From the NCBI RefSeq assembly GCF_013300725.1, contig NZ_JAAIMM010000010.1, positions 43,183-107,182 of the forward strand: a stretch of DNA of 64,000 nucleotides, given 5' to 3'. This document shows positions 62,785 to 64,000 of the stretch, one piece after another; position 1 is the first letter of the stretch; every line of letters starts with the position of its first letter. The notes below the pieces were generated by a model. That model was not told the DNA's origin and ran no database searches. It saw only the letters and a program-made list of their open reading frames with translations. This DNA is from Allocoprococcus comes (lineage in GTDB: Bacteria > Bacillota > Clostridia > Lachnospirales > Lachnospiraceae). The translations under genes were made by a program, and so were the position numbers.

Positions 62785-63744
62785 CTATTCTAATCTTTCA
62801 ATGACTTTTCCTGCCGTATCTTCGTCTGTGATCAGAACGTTGATAATCTTCCCTCTGATCGCCCCACAAATACATTCTACTTTACTCTGTCCTGAAGCAA
62901 CTCCAATCCTCCGTTTCTTCTTTTTCAGCTCTGCCAGTGGAACCGAAACCGTCCGTTCATCCAACGCTTCATCGCAAAGTTCTCCCTGGTCATTGATCAA
63001 ATGATCGCAAATGTCCCCGACTGCGCCTTTCACGATCAGCTCCTGCATCTCTTCTTCTTTCAGATATCCTGCCCGGCATACTGCATTCTGCACGCCATAG
63101 GCTCCCATGGTGATCAGGAGTGTATTGGCTTCATCTCCATATTCCAGCACCTTCTTTACATTGGAATCACTGACGAAAACGTCCTTTATCTCTTTTCTGT
63201 CTACCAGAGCCGGACACATCATTGCATACGGCTTCGCATCCCACGCCTTTGCAAAATTTTTCGCAATTTCTGTTGAATAGATATTATTCTGTAAATTGCT
63301 GACTCCACCACACAACTGCACAACTGTCACATCTGATAGATCTTCTTTCTGGCTCAGGAAATTCGACACAGAATATACCGTATTCCCCCACGAATATCCA
63401 ATTATATCTCCATTTTCCACAACCGATTCCAGATATTCTGCCGCCGCCTTTGCCACCGCTGTCAGCTTTGGAAGATTACTTTTTTTCGGCACAATGATAA
63501 CCTTCTCAAGGCTACCCTTTTCCCGGAGTCTTCTCTCCATCTCCAGTTCATACCCCTTTGGAGGCACAACCTTGAACTGGACGATTCCCATCTCTTTTGC
63601 ATCCGTCAGAAGTCTGGATACATACGGTCTGGAACAGGCAATTTCGCTCGCGATCTCCTCCTGGCTCATGCTGTCCTCGTAATACATTCTTGCGACTTTC
63701 ACCAGCAACTCCGTCTTTTTATCTCCATAATCCTTTTTTTCCAT
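62785..63744 (-). CDS. deoR: SorC-type regulator, DeoR of the Bacillus type
   Basis: 319 aa. N-terminal HTH SQEEIASEIACSRPYVSRLL near 27-46, then a SorC sugar-binding domain with GDIIGYSWG and VQLCGG motifs. Bacillus DeoR is of this family and responds to deoxyribose 5-phosphate; the position directly upstream of deoC fits. The ribosome binding site is weak. Bases 63745-64000 upstream contain no gene I can support. Confidence 0.88.
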   Translation of the reverse strand: MEKKDYGDKKTELLVKVARMYYEDSMSQEEIASEIACSRPYVSRLLTDAKEMGIVQFKVVPPKGYELEMERRLREKGSLEKVIIVPKKSNLPKLTAVAKAAAEYLESVVENGDIIGYSWGNTVYSVSNFLSQKEDLSDVTVVQLCGGVSNLQNNIYSTEIAKNFAKAWDAKPYAMMCPALVDRKEIKDVFVSDSNVKKVLEYGDEANTLLITMGAYGVQNAVCRAGYLKEEEMQELIVKGAVGDICDHLINDQGELCDEALDERTVSVPLAELKKKKRRIGVASGQSKVECICGAIRGKIINVLITDEDTAGKVIERLE

Positions 63745-63932
63745 ATTACATTAACCGCCATTTCATCCTTTATTTCCACGGGCATCAAATCCAGTCTCCA
63801 GATTTACCTGGATCTTCTTTGTCTGCTGCAGGACCAATTCTCTGCCACTTGCAGATAAACCCCTGTTTTACAAAATCTACCCAAATCATACCACATTTTC
63901 AAAACTGCGGTATATATTTTCATAAAAAAAGA

Positions 63933-63961
63933 GACAGCCCGTCATTGGTGTGCTACCTGTC
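63933..63961 (-). terminator. Possible terminator of a gene beyond the window
   Basis: Minus strand: GACAG paired with CTGTC, followed by TCTTTTTTT. The stem is only 5 bp, so support is weak. Confidence 0.35.
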
Positions 63962-64000
63962 AAGAGGACAATAAAAAATAATAAATTTTTGTATCGTCAG

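Noticed and set aside
63745..64000. End of an insertion sequence at the right edge
   Set aside because: AT-rich with a short hairpin, but no terminal repeat pair, target duplication or transposase is visible within the window.

Overview
The window looks like chromosome from a low-to-mid GC gut Bacillota, most likely a Lachnospiraceae member (Blautia, Dorea, Ruminococcus gnavus or Coprococcus type). Support: strong AGGAGG-type ribosome binding sites, lipoprotein sugar-binding proteins with the lineage's serine/glycine-rich linkers, LytS/YesM-type sensor kinases with AraC-type response regulators, several orphan AAA ATPase/PD-(D/E)XK proteins, and the glpK-glpF-FAD-FAD-DUF1667 glycerol cluster. 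Nearly all genes lie on the minus strand. No tRNA, rRNA, intact insertion sequence, prophage or CRISPR array was seen.

Layout. 0-0.6 kb: 3' end of an aminotransferase, followed by a large structured hairpin element. 0.9-8.5 kb: a Lon-like ATPase without a protease domain, a small Nif11-like protein, SbcCD, and an HTH-AAA-nuclease fusion. 8.7-9.9 kb: an MFS transporter. 10-18.8 kb: a sugar operon with an ABC importer, TIM-barrel isomerase, SIS isomerase, DhaKL-type ketose kinase, Gfo/Idh/MocA dehydrogenase and class II aldolase. 18.9-23 kb: a response regulator, a sensor kinase with almost no external loop, and a degenerate tandem ABC ATPase, probably its control module. 23-29.4 kb: an oligopeptide ABC transporter with a consensus promoter, a structured leader ending in a terminator, and a multi-hairpin repeat between oppF and oppA. 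29.4-33 kb: a RelA/SpoT-type synthetase overlapping a TetM-like ribosomal GTPase fused to a C-terminal NYN (Rae1/YacP-like) nuclease. 33-41.5 kb: two more AAA/nuclease-like proteins, a DUF885 peptidase, a second copy of the hairpin element, a DUF4317-like protein, a transglutaminase-like pair, and two tandem arrays of strict period (53 bp and 33 bp). 41.8-48.3 kb: the glycerol operon under GlpP antitermination. 48.4-53.7 kb: a cysteine desulfidase and a partly decayed D-peptide catabolic cluster. 53.7-55.2 kb: a CobW-type GTPase and a broken small gene. 55.2-61.8 kb: a second sugar ABC operon with ribokinase-like and RbsD/FucU-like genes, governed by a LacI-type regulator whose operators are visible. 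62-63.7 kb: deoC and its SorC/DeoR-type regulator.

The strongest candidates for undescribed biology are: (1) two copies of an element with an 86-nt conserved core and unrelated perfect stems of 27 and 37 bp, with compensatory changes inside the core; (2) the TetM-like GTPase-NYN nuclease fusion co-transcribed with a RelA/SpoT-like synthetase, behind a leader hairpin that covers its ribosome binding site; (3) the 53-bp array, in which TTGA and TCAA half-sites stay 31-32 nt apart in every unit, and the 33-bp array directly upstream of a DUF4143 ATPase; (4) the pseudo-ABC-ATPase coupled to a two-component system. All positions are read by eye. No database search or folding program was run.
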